Origin: Aplidium turbinatum
Taxonomy: Eukaryota > Chordata > Ascidiacea > Aplousobranchia > Polyclinidae
Assembly: GCA_918807975.1 (NCBI GenBank)
Contig: OU964921.1
Coordinates: forward strand, 15,161,498-15,225,497
Length of the DNA: 64,000 nt
Direction of reading: 5' to 3'
Both the position numbers and the translations under genes were made by a program. The notes below the pieces were generated by a model. It searched no databases and was not told the origin of the DNA. It saw nothing but the letters and a program-made list of their open reading frames with translations. Position 1 is the first letter of the stretch; every line of letters begins with the position of its first letter. Below, one piece after another: positions 35,798 through 47,308 of this stretch.

Positions 35798-35877
35798 GCT
35801 TGGTTGAAAAGAGGATTTGAAATTGTAAAACTTAAATTTAATTTAATTTTGTTTTAAATCGAATTTTTTTAATCCAG

Positions 35878-38800
35878 GTTATGGAACATCTTGGCGAGGT
35901 ATTTGGCGAATGTTTGTGCTTGTGATCGGAGGAGCAGCTTTTGGACTTCTTGTGGAAACTGGATATTCTATTTGTGAAAGGGGCTCTAAGAGAGGGTACC
36001 GGTTGCAGCATTGCAGAAGATTCACGTTTAAAGAAATTTCAGGACATAACTGATGTTTTTGATCTACTCGAATAGAAGTGGCTAAGTGGTGGTGAAGTTT
36101 GTTGAATATTCCAACACAAACATTAGCAGCAAGCTTTTGTTTAAAACAAACGTTAATTTAAACGTTACAAGAACGACATGTAATAAAGAATTTCATCGAG
36201 AGTCTTTGTTCATGATTTCAATGTTGTTTACAGTTAAATTATTTATTATTCCAGCTGTGCAAATGCTCGTACCTTTGTGCTTATTGCTTGGACTGTAGCC
36301 TGGTCTGTGTCCGCATTGTTCTATCTCTTACATATCTGCGGAATTCAAGCCAAAACAGTAAGTGTTTTGTTTATAGTATGAGCCAAAATGTCCTCTCTTT
36401 GTATTCTCATGAAATATAATATAGTATAAGAACTTACTCTAGGTAGGCTGCAACAACAACCAGTTATGATCCAACAACCGGTTCGCATAGCTTCAATTGT
36501 ATTTTAAGACGTGGTTTGCACGAACTGGTGATATTAATGTGGTTTTCCAGACTACGAGTAGGGTTCTTTTATCAAAGCAAATATTTAGCTTTTTCATGAT
36601 CTTTTTTATCACTTGGATCTCAAAGGAGTACACTTAATGGTTTGATTGTTTGTTAGTTGCTGGTACTATGCACTGTAAAGTTAACTGCACACGCTATATC
36701 GAACCACTTTCCACAATAATAAGAGGAATTAGGATCGTTGACGGAAAATAACTCACCGTGCCCCATCCTGTGTGTAGCATCTACAACTGAACTATAAATG
36801 CGAAACGAAACTTACAAATGTAGAGCCTTCACTGTACGGCACAGTCATAGGAAACTACGAAAAATTCAGCCTCTGCTTCGGACTAATACTGACGCCCCAG
36901 TCCTGCAGCTAAGTATAGGAGTTTACCTCACATGTAAAATTAAAACTCTGGAGCAGCTTGCTTATGTCAACTGGGCACCCGTCTTCTATCATCAGAAAGT
37001 TGAATACAGCTATGCATATAAGCTAGTTATAATTTATCTCAACTGCACGATAGTTATTCTCAAAATGAAACTCGAAATTGTCACTTTTTTGCATGAGAGC
37101 AGCCAAAACTTGAACGTCCTCGATCAATCTCCAAATTAATGGTGCCGAGATTGAGTCGATGTGCATAGAGTAAGTAGGCTATAGGCTATCAGACTACTAC
37201 ATTATCAACATTTACAAACCTCAACACCCTTGCGAATATTGCACCAAGTGTAGTCCAAGCGTTTTCATGATGTTTCTCTCACATGAAATCTTTACATTTT
37301 TTATGCGGTTTAATTATATTATTTTCAGAGCGCAAATGGCCAATACAGATTCAGTGCGATAGAGTTTTTCTGGTCAGCATTCTCATCTCTGCTTTATCTG
37401 GTTGGAGCTGCAGTGCTGGCCGGGTTCTTGTCATGTTCGCAGTTTCGAAGGTTCAGATGTAGAGCGCGTTTAGCAGGTAGCCAGCTGTTTCACTGCGTTC
37501 TTTTGTGTTTTCAGTGAATGTAACCAGTGCCAGATTATCGGTATTGTAGGCCTAAAGCTTAAATCACTTGTTGGCTTATTTTTATGTGCGTAAAACTTCC
37601 AAAACGTATTTTGGCTTGCAATGGATTATGGAAGTATTAAACTTATTTTAACCAAACCGCTGACAAGCTATTCGACCGCTATTAAGCTATGTGAATGGAC
37701 ATAAGTTTTGTACTTGATTCAAGTTCCGTTTTCTTCCGTGGTTCCAATCTTAGTTCAACTCCTATGCAAGACAAGGTAGCCTACTTTTCTATTGAAGAAA
37801 CTGTACAAAACACTGACAGTTATCTCTGTTTAGTTGACTCGAACAAGCAGTTAGTTTTCACAAAGTATTGGTAGTCTACTCTCATCGCAGCGAAATAAGT
37901 CATCAAAGTGATTTAGCCTACAAGTTAAATAAGTCTTTAATACTGTACTTTCAATTACAATTCATATGCATACCCACAAATTACAGCCTAAAAAATTTCA
38001 AGACGGTGAACTTTCTCGATTTTTAAGCAGTGGCAAAATCGTAACAAATATTGTCAAGATCAAGCAATTTTGCAACCACTTTCTATTCTAAGCTCTCCCA
38101 AATCTGCCAAACGGCTTTGACCCACGCTTGATCTTTAATAGTGTCCAATTTTTATCAAAACCGAAAATGAACGTTTTCATACGCAGTTCGTAACCATGAA
38201 GTGTTACCTCAACAATCAACATTGTTGAAACGACGAGTGGTTACACCAGATTAAGCACATCATTGTCAAATATTTAACCATTTTTTCATGAGTAGCCTAG
38301 CCTAACTTTCTTATCTAGGCGGGCTGAATTTTCGTGGGCGTAAAGCTTTAGCTTGTTTAGCTTTATGGATAATTCTGCATAGAATGAAACCCTGCCAAGC
38401 TTGTTCATACAATTTAATTTTTATGACATTTGTTCCTTGCACTTATTTAGCTCCTCACCGTCTGACACAAGTATAACTTCACTAACGAGGGAAAAAATAA
38501 TAAAAATATTACAATAGCATACACATGAGACTACAGTCTTCCAGCAGTAAAAAATTGAAACTAGGTAGGCTAAACTCGATTATGACTTGCTTTTGTGCCT
38601 AGCCTATAGGATTGTTTTCTCGAGGTTAAAAGTTATTACTTTTATTATCATATCAAAGAAATAGTTTGGAATGGATATCATTGCATGCGAATTTACATGA
38701 ATATTAACATTTGACATCTCTGTTCAATGGAAGCTTTTTTTGGCACTGTATCGTTAGAGTTGTTAGCACAACTTTCTCAGACCGATATTTTATCGCTGCT

Positions 38801-41260
38801 AAGTGACCAATAATTTTATGGCCCAGGAATTGGAGGGTTTAGATATTTTAACCTTTTTGTAAAGATATCGATGATAATACCGAAATGTGACCTGACTTGC
38901 CCGCTTTACCCGATGTTTGTCATCTGACTCCACACCCCCGCTCTAAACATGTTCACAATGGTCTTCCTCCAGATAAATCATCCATGCTGGATGTTCTTCA
39001 GCTTCCTTACTTGTTCTTATGTTTAGCCAGGGCCGGATTTAGACCATGAGAGGCCCTAGGCTATTCAATTTGTGAGGCCCCTCTCTATTTTTGAGCTCGG
39101 AATTTCTCTCTAAACAACATCACATGTCATTGCTTAGTGTTAAAAGTGCATTAAACTCTTCGTTCTTTTCATTTTCCACATTATGGGTGGAAATTGTTTA
39201 TTAAAAGAATAAAAATTTAATTAAGGCAGTTTTGCTTTTAATTTTAATTTCTTTGATCAAACAACCGTTACAATAATTGTAAAGTTTATGTACGAAGACA
39301 TAAGAAATAGCCTAGTTACATTACAGCCATGAAATAGAGTAGCCTAAGACTAGGCTACCAAATTTTGTTTCTAGCTTTGGTCAAAGCAAAATCATGCAAA
39401 AGTTCATCAAAATTTATCTGTTTAAGTTTGTCACTCTCAATGCACAGAGCTCAGTGCGGACAACCTTTCTTGAGACATTGTCGATCTCAGTTTATTTTTG
39501 ATGCTTTTGAGCCTTGAGAAAGATCTCTCTCCTGAGCAGTTAGTGACCATTTAAGCCTAGAAACACTCTTACTATTGCTTTCACATTAGGAAAGGCAGTG
39601 TTAATTTTTTCCTTGCACATAATTTCATAAAGGTCTCCATGAGACAAGGAAATAGATTGCTCTTCTGTACCGGTAAGCCCTTGGTTTTGTGTTTGTCCCA
39701 CGTAGGCTACAAATGAAAATGTAGAAATTCATCAGTAAGTTTCCAATCAACATCTTCCGGATACACTTCCTTTAAAAGTTCTACGCCTCGTAAGTTACAA
39801 TTTCTACCTTAGTTGCTTTCAGATTAGCAAGAAAGAGGAACATTTCTGCAATGTCACTGTACACATTAGCTCTTCTTCTTAAATTGACTTCAAGTGCGTC
39901 GAGCATAGGAGGGATAAAGGAATTTATTTCAAACCTTTCCTTTGAAGAGAGTTCACTTAAAGCGTAAGGTGCATTTCTTTGTTTCCTAGTGACGGCTCTG
40001 TAGTTAATATTCGGCAAGGTTGCTTTTGCTTGCTGATCAAACTCGTCAAACGCATCTCTAATTTCACTTGGAAAGTCTACAAGTGAACTGTACAATTCGG
40101 CACAAGTACTTAATAACAATTCAGATTTCGAAGGGCTTTGCTAACCCTTTGAAAACGACCTAGCACTGTGGACCAAAAATGCAACATAGGCTAAACACAA
40201 ATTCCAATTTTTCCATTTTTTGCAAAAGGTTGTTAGCATGAAGTCTGGTGTAACCCTTTTCACTTACATTGGAGTGCAAATGACTGAGAGCATTGGTATT
40301 GGCACTGTAACTTTCTAAAATAGCTTCCGTGGCTTTTGCATGTGCATCCCACCTAGTATCTGACAAATGTTTTGGCACTTTTGATTGAGGTTGCAAAAAT
40401 TATTTTATAACTGCCCACCTTTTTGTGAAAGCTGAAAAAAGGTGTAAATTTCATTGCCATGAATGCCAAAACAGTTCACTGCATCAAGACAGCAATCAAC
40501 AGCTGAGCGGCCTACCAAATTTAAGGAGTGACCTGCGCTTGGAATAAATTTTGCAAATTTATTTATTTCTAGGATTTGTTGCTGCATACCATTGTAGCCT
40601 ACCTACCAGTCATGTTTGCAGCATTGTCATAAGACTGCCCTCGGTATTTATTAAAATCAAGCTGAAGCTCAGTAGTGAGATATTTATGAACTGAATCTGC
40701 CATGCCTACCCCAGAGTGGTCTTTCAGCTCAAGGAAAGTTATAAATTTCTCACTTGGTAAAGCGTTTACAGGAGACACGTATCTGATAATTAAATCAAAG
40801 TTAACTGATCGGTATGTGAACTGTCGGGAGTAGAATCCACAGAAAAGCTGAAATATCCCGATAATGATAATTTACAACGTGGTTGAAACCAGTTGTGCAT
40901 AGAATTTTCTACTCTAAAAAGCTTGATATATATATACTTTAGATAGGGTTTAACCTTGTCAAGTTTTTAAAAGAATTACAAACTTCGAAACCGAACTTCG
41001 AGGCCCCTGGGTGTTGAGGCCCTAGGCTTCAGCCTGCCTAGCCTATTGGTAAATCCGGCCCTGTGTTTAGCTGTACATTATTGTTCAATGTTGCAGGTGA
41101 CATATGCGGGTTTGTGGCAGCCATCTTATTTGCTTTGGATGCTTACCAGATGCGATCACATCGCCCCGTGTGGTTTGTCCGCACATCAGCGCCACCTGCC
41201 GGAGGATCCGGACGAGTGAAAGTAACACGAACGACAGAAACTCGCACAGTTCGAAAATAA
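35878..41260 (+). CDS. MARVEL-domain four-TM protein, gene 3 (first coding exon not found)
   Basis: Exons 35878-35995 (TM1, WRMFVLVIGGAAFGLLVETG), 36255-36357 (TM2, ARTFVLIAWTVAWSVSALFY), 37329-37476 (TM3, AIEFFWSAFSSLLYLVGAAV) and 41097-41260 (TM4 and basic tail, stop TAA) join in phases 2, 0 and 1 with GT/AG borders, for 533 nt. The order is a complete MARVEL fold (MAL/plasmolipin/CMTM class, membrane-apposition proteins). The first exon enters in phase 1, so a short upstream exon with the initiator must exist. None is evident in the 342 bp after gene 2. The last two exons are near-copies of gene 1, and a hAT lies in the last intron. Subfamily is not assigned. Confidence 0.75.
39028..41063 (-). 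mobile_element. hAT transposon in the last intron of gene 3
   Basis: Ends CAGGGCCGGATTTA and its exact inverse TAAATCCGGCCCTG are flanked by the perfect 8-bp duplication TGTTTAGC (39020-39027, 41064-41071). 2.04 kb. The paralogous intron of gene 1 (near 5340) lacks it. The transposase on the minus strand is in pieces. Confidence 0.9.
39781..40587 (-). pseudogene. hAT transposase, decayed
   Basis: Minus-strand pieces 40405-40587 (GHSLNLVGRSAVDCC), 40160-40396 (KHLSDTRWDAHAKATEAI) and 39781-40119 (region before the dimerisation domain) give the usual order of a ZMYM/hAT-type transposase core. Stops or shifts lie between the pieces and the C-terminal signature is missing. Non-functional. Confidence 0.75.
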
Positions 41261-41396
41261 AATTCAATATACTTTAAAGTTGGTGTCGAGTTGAAGTTGG
41301 ATTATTGTGTTGGCTACGATTTTGAATTAATCTTAACGTCAAGCACTAGAAATTGCTATTCTGGTGTTATATAAAAGTTAAGCCAATTAATGGAAG

Positions 41397-41402
41397 AATA
41401 AA
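41397..41402 (+). terminator. Poly(A) signal of gene 3
   Basis: AATAAA 137 bp after the stop. The matching place in gene 1 (near 5683) reads AATAAG. Confidence 0.55.
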
Positions 41403-41629
41403 GTAAATTACAATATATTTCTTTTCAAAGTTTCCTCTGTTTTATTGTTGCTAGTTGCCACATCAGTTACACAATTTAGCCCATATGCTTTCTTCGGAGG
41501 CAAAACCATTTTTAAGCATGTTATGTCGATATTTGTCTGCGCTTGTTTGAATTACATGGGACCTTTTTGTATCTTGTTATTGCTTGTTAACTAGAAAGAA
41601 ATGTAGACCTATCAAACAAGTGCGAACAA

Positions 41630-41769
41630 CCCAGACAGCAAAATATGTCAGTTTTACATTGATTCAACGTCTGCAGACCTATTCAACAGAAACTTCAGAT
41701 TCAAACGAATTCAACAGAAACGTCTACAGACGTTGAATCAATGTAAAAATGACTGATTTGCTGTCCAGG
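41630..41769. mobile_element. Foldback MITE (~140 bp)
   Basis: CCAGACAGCAAAATATGTCA with a TTTACATTGATTCAACGTCT block is mirrored at the right end (ACGTTGAATCAATGTAAAAA ... TTTGCTGTCC). A related half is at 28150-28225. The gene 1 copy of this segment lacks it. Confidence 0.65.
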
Positions 41770-43210
41770 AAGGAACAACCTTGCCAATGCAGTATATTTT
41801 AAATCTGTCAGAAAGTGAATTACAATGAAACATGCCATTTTTACGTTGGCAAACTGCTTGTAACTTAGAAATGGTGTCGAACGTTGGTATAACGTTGCTT
41901 ATTATAAAACTGCCAAAAGCGGTGTTATCTTGCTTCTGCTTTTTGCAATGAGTTGCGTTACGTTGTCTTGACTGAATTGGTCATTCAACTTCTTTTATTA
42001 TTTTTTGCGTTGATTTTGCTGCAGAAACGATCCGACATTTAATTCTCTTGTACAAATTGCTTTGCTTGAAACGTCTGCCTACGTACTTTAGCTTAATTTC
42101 TTTTGAAGATGTTTGCACAATTTATATGTTTACATCCACACCAGCTCACACCCACAGCTGAGAAGATTCTTTGCTTGAATGATTAGAAAAGTAACTTGAT
42201 GTTTGAAACACGATATGAGGCAATCGACTATGGTAAACGGTGGACAGTTCTTTTGGCGAAGTGAATCTCATTTGTACAACGCTGGCACCATGATGTTTAT
42301 CATCACTATTTACAGTTGTGTGTTTTTATAGTTGTGTTTGATGTGATGAGTCATCAATGCAGTCGTGACCTAGCAGCTTATAAAACGACAGTTCAGCGAA
42401 TCATAATTTATCGAAAATGACGTTTGATTTTAAGGTTTTCGGAGCAAGGTTTTATCGTAGAAGAACTGAATGTCTTAAAAAAGGAAAAAAAATTACGGGG
42501 TGGTTGTTTTTGTGCAATTTTCACGGAGTACAATTTTGAGTAGGCTATTTTTTTGTTTGATTATTGTCGGTCTGGTGATCTGTCGTTTATAATCTGTCGT
42601 GGTCTCAGTACAGTATAACCTATGTTTTTCAGGCATGTCGCATGCGTTACATATTTCAACACTGCACATTAGCTGCATTTTTTAGTTAATAAATTGTAAC
42701 TTCAATTCATTGTTGCTTCTACAAGAAACGATCATTAAAATTACTATAACCTGCAAAATTTTGACCTTTCCAATAAATCCAAATATTTTAGGAAGGAAGT
42801 GTTATACTTCAATATCATTCGGATGCTAGTTTGGTTGACAGATTATGTTACCACGTGAAGGCTCTAAAAAAAGCCCAGGCCGACGGGACAAGCATTAACC
42901 TACTACAGTATTAGGGATCGAAGAATTCTTCACAAATCACAATCGATTCCGCGCGTTCTGACCGAGGCTATTTGGTAAAATTGACTGTGACACAAAATCA
43001 AAGCAAATGGACTAATATATATGTAGTGAATCATTGCAATGACAAAGTATGCTGTCGACTTAAATCTATACGTTGTATAGTTGACTACCTGATTGCACTG
43101 GTCTTAAATTGTGCTTATGACATGAAAATAATTATCACTAGCTGTTTTAAGGCTAAATACAAATGGGCGTACCATTTATTGGTTAAATAAAACTCTGTAA
43201 CTGGTCAGTT
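41770..43210. repeat. 3' flank of gene 3, duplicate of the gene 1 flank
   Basis: 41260-43010 aligns by eye with 5550-8400 once the LINE and pogo-like insertions of the gene 1 copy are removed (for example TGTTTATCATCACTATTTAC in both). A diverged copy of the MITE at 7481-7946 sits at 42381-42596. No gene is recognised. Confidence 0.7.
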
Positions 43211-43470
43211 CAGGGCCGTAGCCAGACCGCAGAGCTAGGGGGGGCCAACTTTTTGTTAGGGGGGGCCAAAAAAATTTAAATGATTTTGGCATTTTAACCT
43301 CTTAAATACCGGTATCCACAAAAATTGCAATATATCAGATTAGTGTTAAGCCCAACACTGGTCTCTTATTTTATCCGCTAGTTAAATCACGGCAACCATA
43401 TTACAATGACCAACATAACACAGCAATTGTTGACTTGTTGTTTAAATAGCGTTAGGCTACTTGTTATGAG

Positions 43471-43857
43471 CAGTAGCGTAGCCAGGAGTTTTGAAACGGG
43501 GTGTGGTTGACGGCGAGTTTCGCTTGTCGCGACACCCAGCGGCGGAGGGTCTGGGGGCCTCCCCCAGAAAATTTTGAAAAATTGCTTTGAATTTGGTGCA
43601 TTCTGAGAGTATTTTCAACAAAAATGTGGGTATGAATATTCCTGTAAAATGGTGCTGTCCGGTGGCATAGCAAAAGGATAAGATCATGTTTTCTTCGGCA
43701 TTTTTCGGAAATAAAGCTACAAGTCTCTATGTTTTCTTGTTGCTAATTCCAGGCTAAGATATTTGAATGTTTGGTAATGGCAAAACTCGCTCTTTGCAGT
43801 TTCGTTTAAAGTTAGGCAAACTTTGTTTTAGAGACCCCCCCTTTGGCTACGCCATTG
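43471..43857. mobile_element. Non-autonomous hAT, nested
   Basis: CAGTAGCGTAGCCA / TGGCTACGCCATTG ends with the perfect duplication GTTATGAG (43463-43470, 43858-43865). 387 bp. Closely related to the copy at 63697-64000. Confidence 0.85.
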
Positions 43858-44083
43858 GTTATGAGCAAAAACTTTAACTGGCTCGAAGAAGCTAGTGCCG
43901 AGGATTTTGATAGATATGATTACATTCCGCCTATACACCCGTGAGCTAGTCTATTGCAGTCGCGGATGTTTGGATGCAAACCGTCTCACAAACAAGTCTA
44001 AATCGATAGATTTCGATACAGAATGTTCAAAGGCCATAAGCACCAAGTTTGCCTGTTTTGGTTGTAACATGCTCCGTCTAGTG

Positions 44084-45561
44084 CAGTGGTTCTCAAACTG
44101 GGGTCCGCGGTCCTTTTGGGGTCCGCGAGACAATTTTCTGGGACCGCGAGGCACCTTTCAAAAAAATTAACACGATCCCGAAGAAAAAAACTGTGCAAAG
44201 TAAAAATTTTCAGGCATTTTGGGAGAATCTGAACTCTGAAGTTCAAAAGCTTAAAGGGATACTAAAGGAAAAACCTGACTTGGTGATTTTCCACGTTCTT
44301 TGTGTTTAACATGCTACCATAAAACGATTTTCAATAAAATTTTGCCCCATTGCGGTCTGACCACCATTGTGCGATTGTGCGGGTGCTTTTGTCAGAGCTT
44401 TCAAAACGAGATTGGGCCTGAGCAACGAAGCGTGCGACTGTACAGTCTACGTAACAAAAGACTAGCAATCAACCGATCACGCAATAATTGTTACTACGGG
44501 CGATTTGACTGTAGGCTATGTATGTATGTACATCAAAACAGCACATATCAACATCACAACAGCAGACAGTTTGCTCAAAACATCAGATGTGGTAACGTGG
44601 CTTTTGTTATTGCTGTCTTTTATTACGTATTCTCGAGCAGTGTTTGCACGTTTTGGTCATTTTGAAAAAAATGAAAATAAATGAAATACTGGACTTTGGG
44701 CCTTGCCAGCGCCATTGAAAACAAATTTTTTTCGGTAATTGTTTTTGAAATGTATTCTTGAATGTTCAGTTTACTCATTTTAATGCTTAATTCCGGTTTG
44801 ATATTTTCATTTAGTATGCCTTTAAGCAAGTCTCTCTGTCAAACGACACTTAGAGTAAGAGAATATCTGAGCTATCGGAAAGCATTTTGTCGCAGGTAGT
44901 GTCAAAGATACATAGTCAATGTTTGGCTTCTTTGCAATTCAGCTTGATGAAACAACGGATGTTGCAAATTTAGCTGAACTATGTGTTTATGAACGCTACA
45001 TACACAAAAGGTATTTGGAGGAAATTTTTGTTTTGTAGTCCACTCACCACAAGAACAACTGCTCCAGAAATTTTCAATTTCGTGAACCAGTTTTTCGACG
45101 AACACAACCTTAAATGGAAACATGTTATCGGTGTTTGCACAGACAGTGCTCTAACTATGCTTGGCTGCCGCTCCGGTTTTCAGACTTTGGAAAACGAACA
45201 ATCTCCTGATGTTGCTGGTACGCATTGCATTATTCGTCACCAAGCCCTCATAGCAAAAACTTTGCCTGATCAGCTGAAAAATGTCCTTGACAATTTTCAG
45301 CTGATTAAGGCAGTGAACTTTATCAAAGCAAATGCACTCAATTCTCGTGTAGGCCTATTTGTGCATTGAAAGTGATTCCGAATTTGTAACTCTCTTGTTG
45401 TACTCTCATGTGAGATGGCTTTCGAAGGGTAGCCTACCGTTTCGAAGGATGAACCGGTTTTGCGCTAATTTGCCATAAGTTTTTGGAGGGGACCGTGAGT
45501 CGTTGATAAAATCGAAAGGGGACCGTTTAACAAGTTTTTTGAAAAAGTTTGAGAACCACTG
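44084..45561 (+). mobile_element. hAT (Charlie-like), nested, broken
   Basis: Exact inverted ends CAGTGGTTCTCAAACT / AGTTTGAGAACCACTG with the perfect duplication GTCTAGTG (44076-44083, 45562-45569). 1.48 kb, with a piece of a transposase. Confidence 0.9.
44983..45369 (+). pseudogene. hAT transposase fragment
   Basis: Open frame with HNLKWKHVIGVCTDSALTML (the second-aspartate region of hAT transposases) followed by a GTHCIIRHQALIAKTLP motif, as in SCAND3/ZBED-type Charlie transposases. N- and C-terminal domains are absent, so it is a relic. Confidence 0.8.
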
Positions 45562-46587
45562 GTCTAGTGGGAGCGTCAACCCTTGTTAACACTGAGAATC
45601 CACACTCACAAACGGCAGTGCTAGATCCAAATGTAGCAATATCTGCTGCAAGGTTGAACACTTTACAGATTAGAAAACTAGAAACAAAATTTATTTACAC
45701 TGATTGAAGAGAAAAAATAAACACTGCTTAAAAGATTACGGTTTATATTTTGTATGCGTTGTCTTCAAAAACCACTTGCTTTACCTCTGCACATTTTGCG
45801 ATTTATCTCTGCACAAATTTGGTTTATCAGTGCACAAATTGGTTATCACTGACCCTTAGAATATGGTACCGAGAATAGCGACAGCTGATATCAAATAGCC
45901 TAATTTGTACCGGTTTGTAGGCCTGCTGGAAAACCATTCCCTCTTTGTTAGGTTATCATTCTTTCTCAAAACATTTTTATTTTGCACAGTTTCTGACAAT
46001 TTTTCTACCAACCTAACACGTGTTGGCCTTGGTTGAATTGAACATGTTGAGGTTGCCAAAGGAGGGGGTGGGGGGGGGGGGGCGAAATTGTATAATCATC
46101 TTAGCTGTTAACTAAACAAAACAATTGTAGTTAATTGGGCCTAGGTTGGAGCTCTGCAACGGGAAAGATGGGCAAAATCATTACAATTGTAGCTGTTGCT
46201 CGAGAATGTTGGAATTTTGCCAGGGAGGGGCGAAATTTTTTTCAGGGAGGGCGAGGCCCCCCCTGGCCCCCGGTTGGCTACGGGCCTGGGTCAGTTGCTT
46301 GTGAGTTTCAGCAGCGCTCGTGTCTGGCTTAGCATATGTCGAGCACTGGGCTACAATTTTATGGCATCAAGTGGATGTGAGGTTTACAATAGCAATTGAC
46401 TGCGAATCTTTATCCTCAGTCCAAGCGTATTTATCATTACCACTTTGTATTTTGTCATTATCATGTCAAGAATCAACAAGAGCACAGCTTATGGTCAACT
46501 ATAACTACCGTAATTGTTTTGAATAGTACGGTAATAGACGTGGGCATCCGCTATTTTGAAAGTAACGCGCTCACGATTCCTCTACAT

Positions 46588-47308
46588 CAGTGGTTCTTAA
46601 CCTTTTTGTCTTGGCAGACCACTTTGGTTTCCTCGAAGCGGTCGCGAACCCCTAAAAAAATTATAGCATATCGCGTCTCGTTTTTCGTAAGTTTTGAAAC
46701 GACACACTTAGAAGAATCTGCTGAATTCGCGACGCACTTATGACGAATGATGACATTAACGAAGTTATGTTGTGAGCTCAAGATCAAAAATCTTTATTCT
46801 ATATGCTGATTAAATGCTTTTCTACAAATTTTAATCGCAGATGAATAGAGTTTTTGCGATTTTTACAAAGAATTTCTCTCTTTTTTTTTATTTGTTACCA
46901 ATATTTCGTTGTAATCACAGCCATAGAAACACCGTGAGTGCTAATAGGCTACAGACTAACGTTTTCATTTCTAAATTAAGCATTGATCAACAACCTGCTG
47001 TCACAAAAGAATTAAGTTGAACATGCACACCTGCACAGCCTTATGAAAATATTTTAGTCTTTTTTATGAATTTTTTTTAGTTGGAAAGCCGAGACTTAGT
47101 GCGACGCCCTTTGAAATTTCAAACGACGCACCACACCGTTGCGTGGTACAGTTTGAAAATCATTGTAAATACACAAATAAAGCACAACTAATTTTTTAAT
47201 GTCGTAATTTATCAATCATGCTGCAAATTCGGAAAATTTCGCGGACCCCCTAAAAACACGTCTCGCGTACCCCTTAGAGGTTCATGGACCCCGGGTTAAG
47301 AACCCCTG
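46588..47308. mobile_element. Non-autonomous hAT
   Basis: Ends CAGTGGTTCTTAACC / GGTTAAGAACCCCTG with flanks CTCTACAT / CTCTACAA (7 of 8). No transposase. Confidence 0.85.

Larger units (their letters stand above)
43211..46288. mobile_element. hAT element, outer shell of a nest
   Basis: The start CAGGGCCGTAGCCAGACC and end GGTTGGCTACGGGCCTG are inverted. Both sides carry the perfect 8-bp duplication GGTCAGTT (43203-43210, 46289-46296). Next to both ends is a GGGGGGGCC-type tract. Two younger hAT elements lie inside. No transposase of its own is recognised. Confidence 0.85.

Noticed and set aside
36798-37139. 113-codon open frame inside the gene 3 intron
   Set aside because: Lies between two well-supported MARVEL exons, shows no motif and has no splice sites that fit the gene.
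43457-43687. Open frame repeated near 63708-63932
   Set aside because: The likeness comes from two copies of one non-coding hAT MITE.
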